A stretch of DNA of 64,000 nucleotides. Origin: Andrena cerasifolii (Eukaryota > Arthropoda > Insecta > Hymenoptera > Andrenidae). The notes beneath the pieces are model-generated. The model had not been told where the DNA came from and searched no databases. It was given only the letters and a program-made list of their open reading frames with translations. Shown in pieces: positions 49,866 to 60,599 of the stretch. A program made the position numbers and the translations under genes. Each line of letters opens with the position of its first letter. Position 1 is the first letter of the stretch. The DNA lies in contig NC_135123.1 of the NCBI RefSeq assembly GCF_050908995.1, positions 7,688,001-7,752,000 on the forward strand, in the 5' to 3' direction.

Positions 49866-50804
49866 CTGAAACGGAACACAGAGCAGTCGATTGAATCGAA
49901 GCTATAAAATTTTGGCGTAAAATTGGGGCACGCTCGTTAAGGGTTGGGGGAAGGGGGAGATCGAACACGGTAATGATACCCCGTGCCAGAGACCGAAACA
50001 GATTTTCGTTTAATTCACCACGCGCGGTGCAATTAAATTAAATAAAGATTTTCCTCGAAAAGATACTCGCGAGACGATCTCTCGTGACGTAGCCACCATT
50101 TCATCCACCACTCCAGTACTGTTAGAATTCGATCGTATATCTCGATCTCGCCGCGTTGTGCGTTTAATGTTCCTCCACCATTGGTCGCCGATAGAACGCT
50201 TGACGAGACTGCGGGTTGCCGCGTTTTCCAGCAAACTGTTGTGTGTTTCCCTCAAGAACCACCTGCTACATAACTACGCCTGACAGTGGCATTGTTGTAA
50301 TAACAACTTGTCGCTTTACGCATTGTCAGAAAATCAATCTCAATTGCTGCTGCTGTAACATTCGCGAGTTGTCAAGCGGCAGCAATTCTCTCTATTTGCA
50401 CCCTCGTGAAGCGGGCGCGAGAAGCAGAGGGTGCAAGGGCGCTATACAAAGCGTTTTTCCAATTCTGGTGACATTTACGGTATGAATAATTTTTAAGGCA
50501 CTATAGCCCCAGAACGATTTGCTCTCCAATTTGGAAAGAGGAGTGATAAAACGCCGGCAATTGCCAACCACCCCTTTTGACGGAAACACGGAGCCTTTTT
50601 TTGTTCTGCCCACAATATTATTTATTTACTAACTTCTTTCTACTAGCGGAGAAATTTTTTTAGTTTTACTGGCATTCGTTCGCGGGAGTTCTTCAAGCTC
50701 AAGAGAAAACAACACAACAAACACACACGCGCTGTGCTTCTATCTTCTCCTCTCTCTCTCTGGTGCTTTCACTGGGTGGTTTTGGTTTAGTGGAAAGTGT
50801 AGTA

Positions 50805-50972
50805 ATGCATGAGATGGACGACAACGACGACGATTTCTTCAATAGCCCCGCGTACATGTGGTGCAAACGTACTTTAACGTTCGTTGGGGTCTGGCCCTTC
50901 CATAGTATCCACAAGCGAATCACGAGGCAACTGCTGGTGTTCACATTGAGCAGCATATGTGTTACGCCGTCG
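50805..50972 (+). CDS. Odorant receptor first exon D, on the opposite strand
   Basis: Reads MHEMDDNDDDFFNSPAYMWC, then KRTLTFVGVWPFHSIHKRIT and RQLLVFTLSSICVTPS before gtaaat, phase 0, 56 codons. It differs from first exon A at many positions but keeps FF..PAY.WCKRTL.FVGVWPF. An internal ATG at 50814 could also start. Exon 2 of receptor D starts 940 bases to the left on minus; joined length would be 412 residues. Confidence 0.75.
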
Positions 50973-51044
50973 GTAAATTTAAATTCTGGTTGGGCCTTCC
51001 CTTCTCCTTTGGTCGAAGGCGAAATTATCTGGAATTCCTAAATT

Positions 51045-51262
51045 GTGGATAATAATAAGTACTGTATAAGGCTATAGGAATAAGATTTCGTAATTCCTAT
51101 TGTGTCCGGGGGACCCATAGAAAATGGGGGCGGCGATGGGGATTCGAACCCACGCTCCTTGGTTCCTCTGCGCTACTAGCCAGCCGTCTTACCAATGTTG
51201 CCAAAGTCAACTCTCCGAGGTCTCTTATTCCGGACTCCCTCTTACGTGGCTTCCTGATCCCA
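51045..51262 (-). mobile_element. tRNA-derived SINE, present only in copy D
   Basis: On the minus strand an A-box-like TGGCAACATTGG and a perfect B box GGTTCGAATCC lie at tRNA-like spacing, followed by an unrelated body and a tail of TTATTATTA type near 51050. The acceptor stem does not pair, so it is not a working tRNA. The paralogous region of unit A (about 29930-29975) lacks the insert, which shows that it moved. Confidence 0.6.
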
Positions 51263-52451
51263 CAATACTCTTAAATCGCCATGTTCTCGAATCCTCCACC
51301 CTCTGACAACCACAGGCAACTTAGCACCCATCATTCCGTAGTAGAAACACCAGCGTGTGAAAACTACTTACTCTCTATCGGTAAACACCAACGCGCGGTG
51401 GCCATCGTTCCTCGATGTTCCAATCGAACGCATGATACCCTCGAGATTATCCAGTTTCCAAACAGATTTTCGTACTTAATTGCAGCGATATATGTATACG
51501 TTTTGCTTTACTTCACGCAGGGAATTCGTCTACTGCGTATTCATCGACTTTCGAATAAATTTCAGATGTTCACTTGCAGTTTTCATTGAGGCTTAATTCC
51601 AGCATTTGCCCCGAAGTGCAGCGAAACTTTAGCGAAATGCAGATACCGGAGGAGTTGCTCGAGGCTGTGATTTCTTTGTAGGCCCTTTTTTGTGGAGAGA
51701 GAAGGAAGAGGGTTGGTATATGAAATTCAGAAGCGTGGAAATGGTGTACATATCAGGATCGTGAAATATCTTACAAGGACAATGTATTTGTATTAAGAGA
51801 GAATCTTACATACTTTCAGGTTTGTGCACTCACATACCGACAAGGTAACAAATTATGATGGTTTTGATAAAGAAAATTATTTAAACTTGCCAGGCTGAGG
51901 CTGAAATGGTGACTGCGAGACACTCGCCTTGGCTTGGCGTTGACATGGTGAATCGCTTTTTTACCTACAAATGAACAGTTTTGTTGGTAAATCTTGTTGC
52001 TAAATGATCGACGGTCCTACTTTAATTCACCTCTTTTGCCACTACGGGCCCTTGGCGTTTTGTTAAAACACTTTTTCTAGCAATAAATAAACGTTTTTAT
52101 TGTTGAAAACGATTGTGTAGCTATATCTACGAGCTACGAGAGACTTAGATTTAATTGGAGCCACGGATCGCAAATCAGATTTCATTTCATGAGATGTGAT
52201 TTCAATCCACTTTTTTAGCGAAATCAGCTGTCGGAGAATTGATGAATTATAAATTTTCTAAACATTAACTTAAGTATTTCTATTGTTGCGTTTCAAAATA
52301 TTGGCCCTCGAGTATTTTCCTATAGCATATTTCTCATCATTTCGTTTATCATTAGTTAGGCATTAACAGCGGTGATGACTGGTGAAAGAGTTCACGCTCG
52401 CGTAATTAACCTAAAAACACTTGGGAGCCTAAAAAATGTGAACGCTATGAA

Positions 52452-53065
52452 ATGGCTCGATTATCTAATTTCGCGCAAGTAAAACGTTACGACAGAGTAG
52501 CACGATTATGTAGCGGGGTAAGTGCTTTCTTTATTATCTTATTCAACAACTTGACAATCTCGGCTTCATTTATGTTTCGTATTTTAACCAGAAGGCGTGC
52601 TCCAACCTAAACCTTTCAGCGGAAACTGACATCATCGGTCCGCCTGACCCGATTTCTAACTTAAGACCGATAATATTCGCGAGATCTCCGAATGAGACGA
52701 ACCTCGAGAAGAGATATAGAGAGGTCAGAGAAGCTACTCAACTATGGAACCAGGATTTCTGGCTGAGGCACAATGCTAGTTTCATAGAAGTACGCCATGG
52801 AATTTTGGATAATATAGTTACGAAGAATTCTATTAAATTTCTTAACGCTCTATATGCACCGTAGGAACGTAAACGATTCCAAGACGACCTAAAGCTACAA
52901 GGAAAGGAATTAATTACGGCGGATGACATGTCAGTATTCTATAAACAGTTCTTGGATAAGAATTGGAAGACTCACTTGAATTACAACGTTGCATGGTACA
53001 GGAGAAACATCCAGCTATTGTTTCTCGAGATTGGCGTCAGAGTATCCAAGCTGAAGTTTAAGTAA
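52452..53065 (+). CDS. COA8: COA8/APOPT1-like cytochrome c oxidase assembly factor, copy 2
   Basis: Three exons: 52452-52517, 52592-52789, 52865-53065; 154 residues. Same structure as the copy at 31190-31803, including the 75-base second intron that ends in TAG. The visible coding changes are few: one Ala to Val (EARE to EVRE), others silent (AAC CTT to CTC, CTG to CTA, TTC to TTT). Both copies keep start, stop and splice sites, so both may be expressed. It is the right-hand partner of receptor D in the duplicated block. Confidence 0.9.
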
Positions 53066-53151
53066 TTGAGACTTTCTAAAGAAATTCTAATAGGAAATGC
53101 ATTACTACTTAGCGTATGCATTTGTATGTACTGTATATTATCTGTAAAGTT

Positions 53152-53225
53152 ATAGGTAGGGAATTCAATCACGGGAGTTTTAGAACTCAAAAAACAGCCG
53201 GGATCCCGGGATTGAATTCCCTAAT
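53152..53225. mobile_element. Tiny inverted-repeat insertion next to COA8 copy 2
   Basis: TAGGGAATTCAATCACGGGA at the left is mirrored by TAGGGAATTCAATCCCGGGA at the right, total about 70 bases, with TTATAG outside on both sides. The same place beside COA8 copy 1 (about 31880) lacks it. A very short foldback element. Confidence 0.7.
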
Positions 53226-53382
53226 TATAGATTCATATTAAAATATACATTGTACAACGTACCATACTCATTGTTATATATTTATTCATAGAATTAGATC
53301 AAGCCAGAGTTCCTGAAATCTTTGTTGTAACAGATTTTATGAACACAAACCATTACTTTAATAAAATTTAGCAATACGCACA

Positions 53383-56129
53383 TTACGCGACATAATTATT
53401 CATTCTCTTAACAGTTCTTGAGCTGCTCTGATACATCTGACTTCTTAGGTATCCTATTTCCTCTTCCTTCGTTTCAATAACCGACGCCATGTGCCTGTGT
53501 TGATTTCTCTCATGGGTGAGCTGTTTTTGGTAATCCTTCACAGACCCGTTCAACTTCTGATAAGCAAATTTTGCGATTGTTAAAGCTCTTTGCTTTTCCT
53601 TCTTCAGGTACTCTATTTCACTTCTGAGAACTCTACACTGCTCGCATTCTAACAGACGTGCTTTGTTCAATTTATCAGTTTGGTCCAACGTTACTTGCAG
53701 AGTTTTACTCCTCTGCTTTTCTTGATACAAGTCCTCTTTCAGCTGGTCGAATTCAGCGGCAGCTTGTTGAGCTATCCCTTCGCTATCATTCAGCAACTAG
53801 TAAAACCAAACGTTTCTTAACTCGTCTTAAATGTTGCGTCCGAAGCATACGCACTACCTTTCTTTGCCTGGCGATAGTTCTGTTCTGTTCCTCTACGATC
53901 TTCTCTTTTATTCTCAGTTCGGAAGAATGGTTCTCTCGAAGAGCTGCCAATTCTTTCTGCAAACACTTGCATGCTTCCGTTTCCTCGTACAGGCAACGTT
54001 TCAAGTCTTCGATTTCCTCCTTCATTTCTTGACAGGCACAATCACTCGACTGCAACATCCCCTGCACTTGCGATAATTCTGAACTCTGTGGACACATGGC
54101 AAATCAATGTACGATTGCGATTTACTTGCACTTATTCGTTGCCTTACCTTCCGAGACAATTCTTCATCCTTCTCGTGCAATATACGCTGTTGATTATTAC
54201 ATAGTCCCGTTACTTCGCATATCCTCCGTTTCTGTATCTTAATCACGTTTATAAGCTCCGAAATCATATCTATGAACTCTGTTCTCTCCTTGTTTAAAGC
54301 GTCTTCCTTCTCTTTTACCGCAGACTTCATCCTACTCACCTCTTTCTCAACTTCTTCGCACCTTGTACGATGGAAGCATGCATTTAATATCTGAAGTGAT
54401 TTTTAGATTATACTTTGGAGAGGCAAGGGTTTCACATATCAGAGTCGGACATTATTCGACTAAATTTTTATGTAAATTTTATTCCGAATAAATTTTAAAT
54501 AAATTTTTATATGAATAACATCATTTTATTCGAAATTTTTATTCGAACAATGCCCAGCTCTGTCACTTTTTCACGCGGGAGTAACGAAACTTACCTTTTA
54601 GCTTCGTCATCCGACAAAGATTGCATCTTATTCTTCAGTTTATCCCGTTCTTGCGTCAGAGCCTTGTTAGCGTGCTCAACTTCGATTATCTGTTGCTGAA
54701 ATGGTAATTAATCTGACATTAATGAAAATGATTTCTCCTCGATGTACATACTTGTAACTTCGTGATCTCGTTCAACAGCTCGTCCCTATCTGCTTTAACT
54801 AAGTGCGACTGATTTTTGGATTGTTTCACTAAATCCATTGCAAACTTAGTTTGCTCCTCTGCTGTTTGCAATGCATCTTGTAAACAAGCTGCCCTCTGCT
54901 CGCTGTCTTCCTTCAGACAGTTCAAGCTGCAGGTCAACGACTTCAGCTTCTTCTCAAGCTCTTCCGTGCGCTTCCTTTCGTTCGAGAGTTCCTACGAAAT
55001 TACATATCACGTAAACTCGCACGAAGCATGGGACAGAAACAAACTCGAGCAAAACCTCCTGAATTCTTTCAAACATCTTTTCGTCCGCCACGGGAACATC
55101 TATGCTGTAATTAACTTCTCCCAGTTCACTAATTTTCTGTATAACATCCGCTCCACTTTGATTTCTTTCTCTGCTCGCTGCTGTCTCGAGTTGTACATTT
55201 TTCATGCTCAGAGTATTTACGCTTAAGTCAGTGCAAGAAGTGTCTTTAGTGGGAATAGTCTCTTCACTCAGCTGTACGCGCGTACTAATCATCTTATCAC
55301 TAACATGGAACCCAGGTAATTGTGGAATTAAGTTCAGTTGATCAGATCTAGTTTGAATCCCTTTCACAGGATCTTCTCTGATCGCGTCGCTGCTAACATT
55401 CACAACCGCGGATTTGGAGACTTTTAAATCCGTCTGAACTAGCAAAAGGAATTAAATCAGAAATTCATTGTCTCTTTTAAAAAAACTGATAGCATCGAAG
55501 TACCTTCCCTTAATTTGGTTCCTCTGCATTCAAGGCATTTCTTACGCGCCCTGCACGTTCTTGCATTGCATGGTGACTTCTTTTTACAGCTTTCGTGTGA
55601 AAAACATTCGTCGATGCAGTTGAGTCTATTGAACTGTTCTTTCAGGGACATGAAGTGATAGGTGCAGTGACAATGTTTCGCAAAATTATTCTGCATACTG
55701 CACTGCAACGAAACGCATCAATTCTCATACATCGCAACCCATTTATTGTGGAACAATAATGTGCGACACGTCGCGGTTACCTTTTTGCACGTCGCATGTG
55801 GATACGCGTTACATTCCTCTTCCATTCTTTGCAATTTAGAAATGATCGTGAGCTGATGGTTCAGTGCGTCAAGTCGTGTTGAGATACTGCACATTCCAAA
55901 TTTTACTGGATGTATTTTTATGGACGTCTGTCATAATACTAATTTCTGCCCCTGTGGATTCTAAAGTATTGGCAATTAATAACCAGTGCAACAAAATAGG
56001 CCTGAAACTGTTGCTATTATGTCCTTCGCAGATTGTCTTCTTTTCTTGCCTGCGTAACCTTTCGATTTGCCATTGAGGTACCTTCGCAAAATTCATTTTA
56101 ATCAAACATTTACGTAGCTCCTTTAACAT
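53383..56129 (-). CDS. Cysteine-rich, coiled-coil protein of unknown function, spliced
   Basis: Exons read with matching phase: 55781-55886, 55504-55702, 55056-55438, 54752-54991, 54595-54695, 54148-54361, 53858-54085 and 53383-53796. A first exon within about 56060-56129 (MLKELRKCLIKMNFAKVPQW) is less sure, as its donor (CGAAAG|gttacg) is weak. The total is about 650 residues. The N-terminal third has a Cys/His-rich segment (CHCTYHF; CIDECFSHESCKKK; CNARTCRARKKCLEC) that might bind metal. From about residue 290 to the end it is almost wholly heptad-like coiled coil (ELSNERKRTEELEKKLKSL; EEIEDLKRCLYEETEACKCL). I do not recognise the family; a centrosomal, ciliary or Golgi scaffold is possible. 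It is head to head with the next gene. Poly(A) signal (TTTATT on plus) near 53280. Confidence 0.75.
54440..54562. mobile_element. Small A+T-rich MITE in an intron of the coiled-coil gene
   Basis: CAGAGTCGGACATTATTCGA at the left mirrors CAGAGCTGGGCATTGTTCGA at the right. Outside are TCACATAT and TCACTTTT, a 6-of-8 match that may be an aged hAT-type duplication. Same style as 38175-38336. Confidence 0.6.
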
Positions 56130-56211
56130 GCAATGAACACAGAAACAATGTCTGAATATAATTACCTATCCATGAGAAAGTTGGACGTTTCCGAATAATA
56201 CCGCTCGTGCA
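56130..56211. promoter_or_regulatory. Likely bidirectional promoter
   Basis: The starts of two divergent genes (ATG at 56129 on minus, 56212 on plus) are separated by 82 bases, which leaves room only for a shared core promoter or overlapping 5' UTRs. No TATA box stands out. If the minus gene starts at the inner ATG (56096), the gap is 115 bases. Confidence 0.4.
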
Positions 56212-57311
56212 ATGCTCTGTCGTTGCTTGAAATTATTTGCCCCAAAAAGATCGCGTTATATATCGTGGAATAGCTTGTTCCTCTGGGCATTTGGATTATG
56301 GATAGCTCTGTGCACGAGTGATATATATCATTCAGACGTATTGTCCCAAGGAGGTAAGTATGCACTCCGTAAATCATCCTGACTCGTATATCTGTATAAT
56401 TACAGTGTCTTTTATCTAGCTGCGATGATCTGCCAACAAAATTGGAATTCTGGAATTGCATATAACATTGCGATTAGGACAGAGACCATGGAGAATCTGT
56501 CATATATCGACGCAACAAATTGTAATTTTTGTAATATCGTGCTGGCGGTGAAAACTCTGTTCCAAAGCATTTACATGCTTCTTTTTGTGTGCCTTGCGGT
56601 GCCTCTTCTGTGTATACACGACCGCATAAAGAGAAGCATAGATAGGCCAAGTAATATGTAAGTAAAGAATTTCTTGCATTACAGTCTGTTAATTGCATTC
56701 TCATTCACACGAGTTTCCGCAGAGCTAATAATCTTTGTTCGATTGGCAAGTATTTGAAAGCTGTTGCGAAATACTGCAAGGAAAATATCCTTGATAGAAA
56801 GATGACAAACGAAAATGATCCACCAAGTGTCTTGCAATCCGAGTTGATTGCGAAGTGTGAGATAAGGGCACAGCAGCTACGGGGAACTTTAATTCATAAT
56901 TGGAAAGAAGAGTATGCTTTGGAAGGAAATCAGATCAACTGTTTATTCAACGCGAGTATAAGGACTGTACAGAACGAAGTTACTTTAGGTTGCTACACGT
57001 TGTTGCTATTCAACAATTACGAACTGTACCGTTATTTCAATGCCCAACTACTTAAAAGTACGTGCCACTTCTTCACGAAATATCCTGCTGCTCAGGATCC
57101 AGGATATGTGGTAAATGATGGAAAATGGTTGAGCGAGTGTAAAGCGATTAGTAATCTTGAATTGAAAAGTGGTATGCGAAAACGAATTATTAGCTCCTCG
57201 CCGGAATTCCAAAAGTTTCTGGCGAGCTTGAAAAGATCTCGAGTTCTTTATCCATGTATGTTAGAAGTATCCACGAGTTACCTTATAAGTATAAAATCAA
57301 CTTACAAATAG
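56212..57311 (+). CDS. Predicted membrane protein of unknown function, spliced
   Basis: Three exons: 56212-56353, 56420-56657 and 56723-57311; 322 residues, all joins in phase. Exon 1 has a basic start (MLCRCLKLFAPKRSRYISW) and a hydrophobic stretch (NSLFLWAFGLWIALCTS). Exon 2 adds a second one (SIYMLLFVCLAVPLLCIHD) followed by basic residues (RIKRSIDRP). The rest is soluble, Cys-containing and mixed helical (YCKENILDRKM; CEIRAQQLRGTLIHNWKEEY). I know no family with this pattern. The start lies only about 80 bases from the minus-strand gene's start, so they probably share a promoter. AATAAA at about 57333. Confidence 0.75.
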
Positions 57312-57948
57312 TTACTATATGAACACGTCGTCTTAATAAAAACCATCTTATTCGCACGAACGCTTTTATTTGAAATTTTAATAATTTTATGCCACGAGAT
57401 ACAGAACACTTCGAACAGGTTTCGAACAGTGATCGATGAATGCCAAAAGTCAGATTAATGTTTTATTATCTGAATACATTATATAATATATTTATACTCT
57501 AACTTATATTATAACTGTTATGAACATTATTTCATGAAAACATTTTCCATGCGATATACCTATAAAACTGCGCACCTATTCGAAAATATCCTTCATATCG
57601 TTGCCAATGCTTTTTTGTTTCCTTTAAAGTGAGACTAATAACTTAAAAATGAAACATCAATTTCAATGGTACCCCCGTGACTTAAGTGGGCAGATTTTTA
57701 TGCGAACTTTTATGTTATCACTTTACATTAAACTATTTACACATATTTTGTACCATTTTAGAAACCCGAGAAAGTGAAGTGTCACGCGTTATAAAACTAG
57801 CTTTCATAAAAATTGAATTACAAATTAAAAGTATCCGGTGTTAGAAAAATAGCTTTCATAAACATTAATATTAATTACAAATTAAAAGTATCAGTCAGTC
57901 AAACGGTAATAAAATTCTGGTAACAAAGTGTTTAGTCTATCTACAATT

Positions 57949-60422
57949 TCACGAAGCATTCTGCAAAACCGTTCGCGTTCTCTTTATATTGCCAGTCTTG
58001 CAGCTGTTGACGTTGCTAGCGAATCGTAACGAATTCAACGTTTCGTTGTAACATTCGTCTAGCGGCGATATATTTAATAGCATCAAAGTCTTGGAGTTGC
58101 CACCCAAAGACGGCATTAATAGATGAGTGAGTTTAGAGTTTCTATAAGGTATATGTTCCTGCTTCTTCAACAGAGCAAGTATTACGTTACCGAGATTTGC
58201 GAGAGATTTATTAATATTCTTTGTTTCAGCCACCCGAACCGATTCCTCGCCCCGCAGTCTCTCCGAACCGGCTAGATCCACCAGATTCAGATTCCCTATC
58301 GAAACCTCTTCTTTCATCTTGTGCACCCCTATGAGTTTGATCCGCGTCACCGAATGCGACCTCGATGACCTAGAAAGATTGCATTTCGTGACTGTTAGCG
58401 AATCTATACGATAATTTTCGTACATATGAAAGAAGAAATATTTACCGTTCGTTCGATTGGGTTGCCGCAACAGCCCTGTTCTTTTGGGCTGTTAGTAGAC
58501 ACTGGTGTAATTCTTCAGGACTATGTATTTCTTCAATCTTTAAGTTACTGACATATAAGTCTTGCCCTTTGCTGTCGGCCATCCTAATCTCGTGAGTTTT
58601 CAGTTGCGAATCGAGGAGATCGACTATGTGCTCGTTGTAAATTTCAAGGAAACTGGCCTCTATCCGGTACTCCCAGCCTAGTAATTCAAATTCTCGCATT
58701 TCTTGAAATATATGCTGTACCTGCAACATAACATTTCGAACCTGTGTTTTAGACGCCGAATAGAATATCAATGCTAAGTACTGTGCCCCGATGGAAAGAA
58801 GACGGTCGAGAAACTCTAGGGCCCGAATATCAGGCCGAATAGTATATCCCTATTGGCCGGCGCGGCAACATAGACGAATACAAAGTAATCAAACAGGACA
58901 CGGGCAGCGGGAGCCAATGCGAGCGAAGAACCCCTCTCACCCCTGTGACATTTCAATCTTCTTCTTTCCATCGGGGCACAGTAGTTAATGGAAAGTAGTT
59001 ATACATCACTGAACGATTATAAACGAACTAAACGATATATACCGTTTTCGGTATCATGCCCTCCGTTTCTATGCCTGGGAGACCTTCCATCGTGTACGTT
59101 TTACCAGAGCCGGTCTGGCCGTACGCGAAGACACAAACATTGTACCCTTCTAGCGCCGATTGCACTAGAAGTGCCAGTTCCTCGAAAATATCTATCTGCC
59201 TCGCGGTCGGCGGGAACACTTTATCGAACGAGAATTCTTGTCTAGTTCCCCTAACTTTGCCACTGCAGCTCACCGAGTCTGACCCGTCAGACTTACCAAT
59301 CTCGATGGTGCATTCGTCAGTGAAATTCATACTGCACGTTCTGTGGGCAGAAAAAGAAACGATTACGCAATAATTTATTAAATCCCAGAATTTTCAGACA
59401 CGACAGATGATGGATACATACGGTTTTCCAAGCTCATTTGGGGTTTGAGGGCGAACCCTACAGAAGACACGTATATTCCCTTTCAGTTCTTGAATGGCGT
59501 TATGTAACGTTCTCCGGTCCTTGTCCATTGTATGAACAAGAGACTGGAGCTCGTCGCTTATCATTCGCAATTCTTTATTCATCTTCTGCTCGGATTCAAG
59601 GCTTGCCCTTAAACCTTCCATCTCCGATGCGTGCTCTGAAAGGAGTGCTTCTTGCGAAGCACACTTCTCTTTGAATTTCTTCAATGCATCCGTAACAGTT
59701 TTGAACGATGCTTCAGACTCTTTAAGGCGATTAGCGAGATCCTCCCGTTCGTCTTGAATGCTGCTTACTTCTGCCTTTAATTGGTTCAGCTCGCAATCCA
59801 GGGCTTTGTTCAAGTTCTCGTACTTTTCAGCCTGCGACTTGTAGATTTTCGAATGTGTCTCTAGAGTGCTCACTTGAGTCTCAAGCTCGTTGCACTTGGA
59901 CGTGGTTTCTTTATACTTTTGTCGTACATCAGACAATGCGTCATTGGACTGAGCGAGGCGCCCCTTTAAGTCCCACTTAGAGGGCTTAGCTGTATTGGTA
60001 CTCTGCACCCTTCGGACTGCAGTATTTGGAACGGGTCTCGTCGTACTGGTACTGGTACTCGCTAACGTACCACTCGGTTGTACCCTAGGTTTAACAACGG
60101 GCCTAGTAAATGGCTTTTTAACTTCGCCATGCACCGTCGTGATGGCGGCTGGCCTTTTCACAGCTCTGGTAGTGATCGACGACATGGTTCTTGATCTCCT
60201 CAGATTCGGCCTCGGTGGAGGCTTATTCTCGTTTGTACATTTGGAGTTGAGATTCAATGTACTTTTGGCTTTCTTCAAAGATTCCGAGACACTACTGGAG
60301 CTGGTCGTGGGTAGATCGGTGCTATTGGACGCTTTCTCGTCGCCCATTTTCATGCTCCTGCTTGTGAATGAGTTAAGTGAATTGAGGAAATTAATTTTGG
60401 GTTTCGGTAACCGTGATTCCAT
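57949..60422 (-). CDS. ncd: Kinesin-14, C-terminal motor (ncd/KIFC1 family), spliced
   Basis: Four exons: 59422-60422, 59043-59340, 58446-58720 and 57949-58369; 664 residues (human KIFC1 673, fly Ncd 700). The first 150 residues are a Ser/Thr/Pro/basic tail (KKPFTRPVVKPRVQPSGT) that in relatives binds microtubules. Then comes a long coiled-coil stalk, the neck ELKGNIRVFCRVRP, and a C-terminal motor with P-loop GQTGSGKT, switch I NERSSRSH and switch II DLAGSE. It is a minus-end-directed motor that bundles spindle microtubules and focuses poles in meiosis and mitosis. The ATG follows an acceptor-like TTTGATAG, so a 5' UTR intron is likely. A MITE lies in the second intron. Poly(A) signal (TTTATT on plus) near 57366. 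Confidence 0.96.
58781..58981. mobile_element. Young MITE with TA duplication in the kinesin gene
   Basis: CTGTGCCCCGATGGAAAGAA at the left is repeated exactly, inverted, at the right, and the match runs on for two more bases. TA stands at both borders (58779-58780, 58982-58983). The 201-base length and flawless ends suggest recent movement by a Tc1/mariner-like transposase. It has no coding capacity. Confidence 0.85.
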
Positions 60423-60599
60423 CTATCAAACACACGCAATGAAAATCAATATAAATACACGAAATGAGAGGAATGCTTCTTAAAAATTCCAACAAACCAA
60501 CACATGCGTTACCCAAACTTTGAAATACTTCGTGATCCCCGCGATATATTAAGCAATAAGAAAAATAAATAGAAAACCGAATTCTACCGTTCATGCCTC

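Noticed and set aside
51126..51200. A functional tRNA gene on minus (perfect B box)
   Set aside because: The acceptor and T stems do not pair, and the piece is a recent insert with a SINE-like tail.
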